DNA from: Hyphomicrobium_A sp963759735
Lineage (GTDB): Bacteria > Pseudomonadota > Alphaproteobacteria > Rhizobiales > Hyphomicrobiaceae
Assembly (NCBI GenBank): GCA_963759735.1
Contig: CAVXAF010000001.1
Span: 372,001-436,000 of the forward strand
Direction: 5' to 3'
DNA: 64,000 bases
In this document: positions 63,925 to 64,000 of the stretch, in pieces
Numbering within the stretch: position 1 is the first letter of the stretch
Layout: the number at the start of each line of letters is the position of its first letter
Program-made: the position numbers and the translations under genes
Notes under the pieces: model-generated
What the model was told of the DNA's origin: nothing
Database searches by the model: none
The model's input: the letters and a program-made list of their open reading frames with translations, nothing else

Positions 63925-64000
63925 GTGCTCACCGCTCGCTAGAGGCAAGGCATGGATTGCCCGGGTATCCCAGCCGGGTCAAGGCTCGCGTCCCCAGTGC

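Overview
The window is a 64 kb, GC-rich piece of chromosome from an alphaproteobacterium, most likely in the Hyphomicrobiales and probably near Hyphomicrobium. The reasons are inference from gene content: a NadQ-type Nudix regulator ahead of nadABC, DUF1192 and DUF1465 proteins, the C-minus form of L31, three TorF-type porins in a row, an HpnI/ceramide-glucosyltransferase-like enzyme, a bacterial topoisomerase IB, and many small secreted proteins with Ala/Pro/Gly-rich linkers. I see no phage, insertion sequence, integrase, CRISPR array or origin. This is core chromosome, not an island.

Layout. 1-5 kb: end of an unknown gene, an L,D-transpeptidase, dihydroorotase (-), then an overlapping ygfZ-like / tag / HD-hydrolase operon. 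4.8-9.8 kb: the NAD module, with a Nudix-like repressor followed by nadA-nadB-nadC; two palindromes sit in front of nadA. 10-16.5 kb: pyruvate phosphate dikinase (-), an M20 peptidase, a cupredoxin, an RNase T2. 16.4-21.7 kb: an unknown membrane-anchored protein, three tandem TorF-like porins (the third riddled with indels) and a pteridine-reductase-like SDR. 22-29 kb: two tandem glucosaminidase-domain proteins, a glycosyltransferase, a quinone oxidoreductase, DUF1192, a candidate small RNA and DUF1465. 29.6-37.4 kb: L31, an MsbA-like exporter, a MotA/MotB-like pair, an inositol-phosphatase-family enzyme, a Sel1 protein, ThiE-like. 37.5-42.8 kb: an OmpA protein with a very long linker, HdeD-like, GlcG-like, class I aldolase, CHRD-like. 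42.8-49 kb: a threonine-to-glycine pair (Kbl + SDR-type Tdh), UDP-glucuronate epimerase, a SIS isomerase and a CysC fused to the eroded remains of a CysN GTPase. 49-54.3 kb: WecA-like transferase, tRNA-Gln, and a CobW-family GTPase plus TonB receptor that share an almost identical 18-bp operator (probable Zur regulon). 54.6-58.3 kb: siderophore-type TonB receptor, PepSY protein and a small membrane protein. 58.4-64 kb: tRNA-Pro, a Gly/Pro-rich secreted protein, topoisomerase IB, a metallo-hydrolase, DUF1499 and an SDR.

At least seven otherwise ordinary genes (dihydroorotase, nadA, RNase T2, glycosyltransferase, quinone oxidoreductase, TonB receptor, Gly-rich protein) are broken by single-base indels, mostly insertions, with protein similarity continuing in the next frame. 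Several belong to core pathways, so I suspect uncorrected long-read errors rather than real decay. The third porin, with about six indels, may be either. Disrupted genes are given as one span each.

Most promising leads: the CysN remnant fused to CysC, the paired probable Zur operators, the two palindromes in front of nadA, and the candidate sRNA at about 28.77-28.87 kb.
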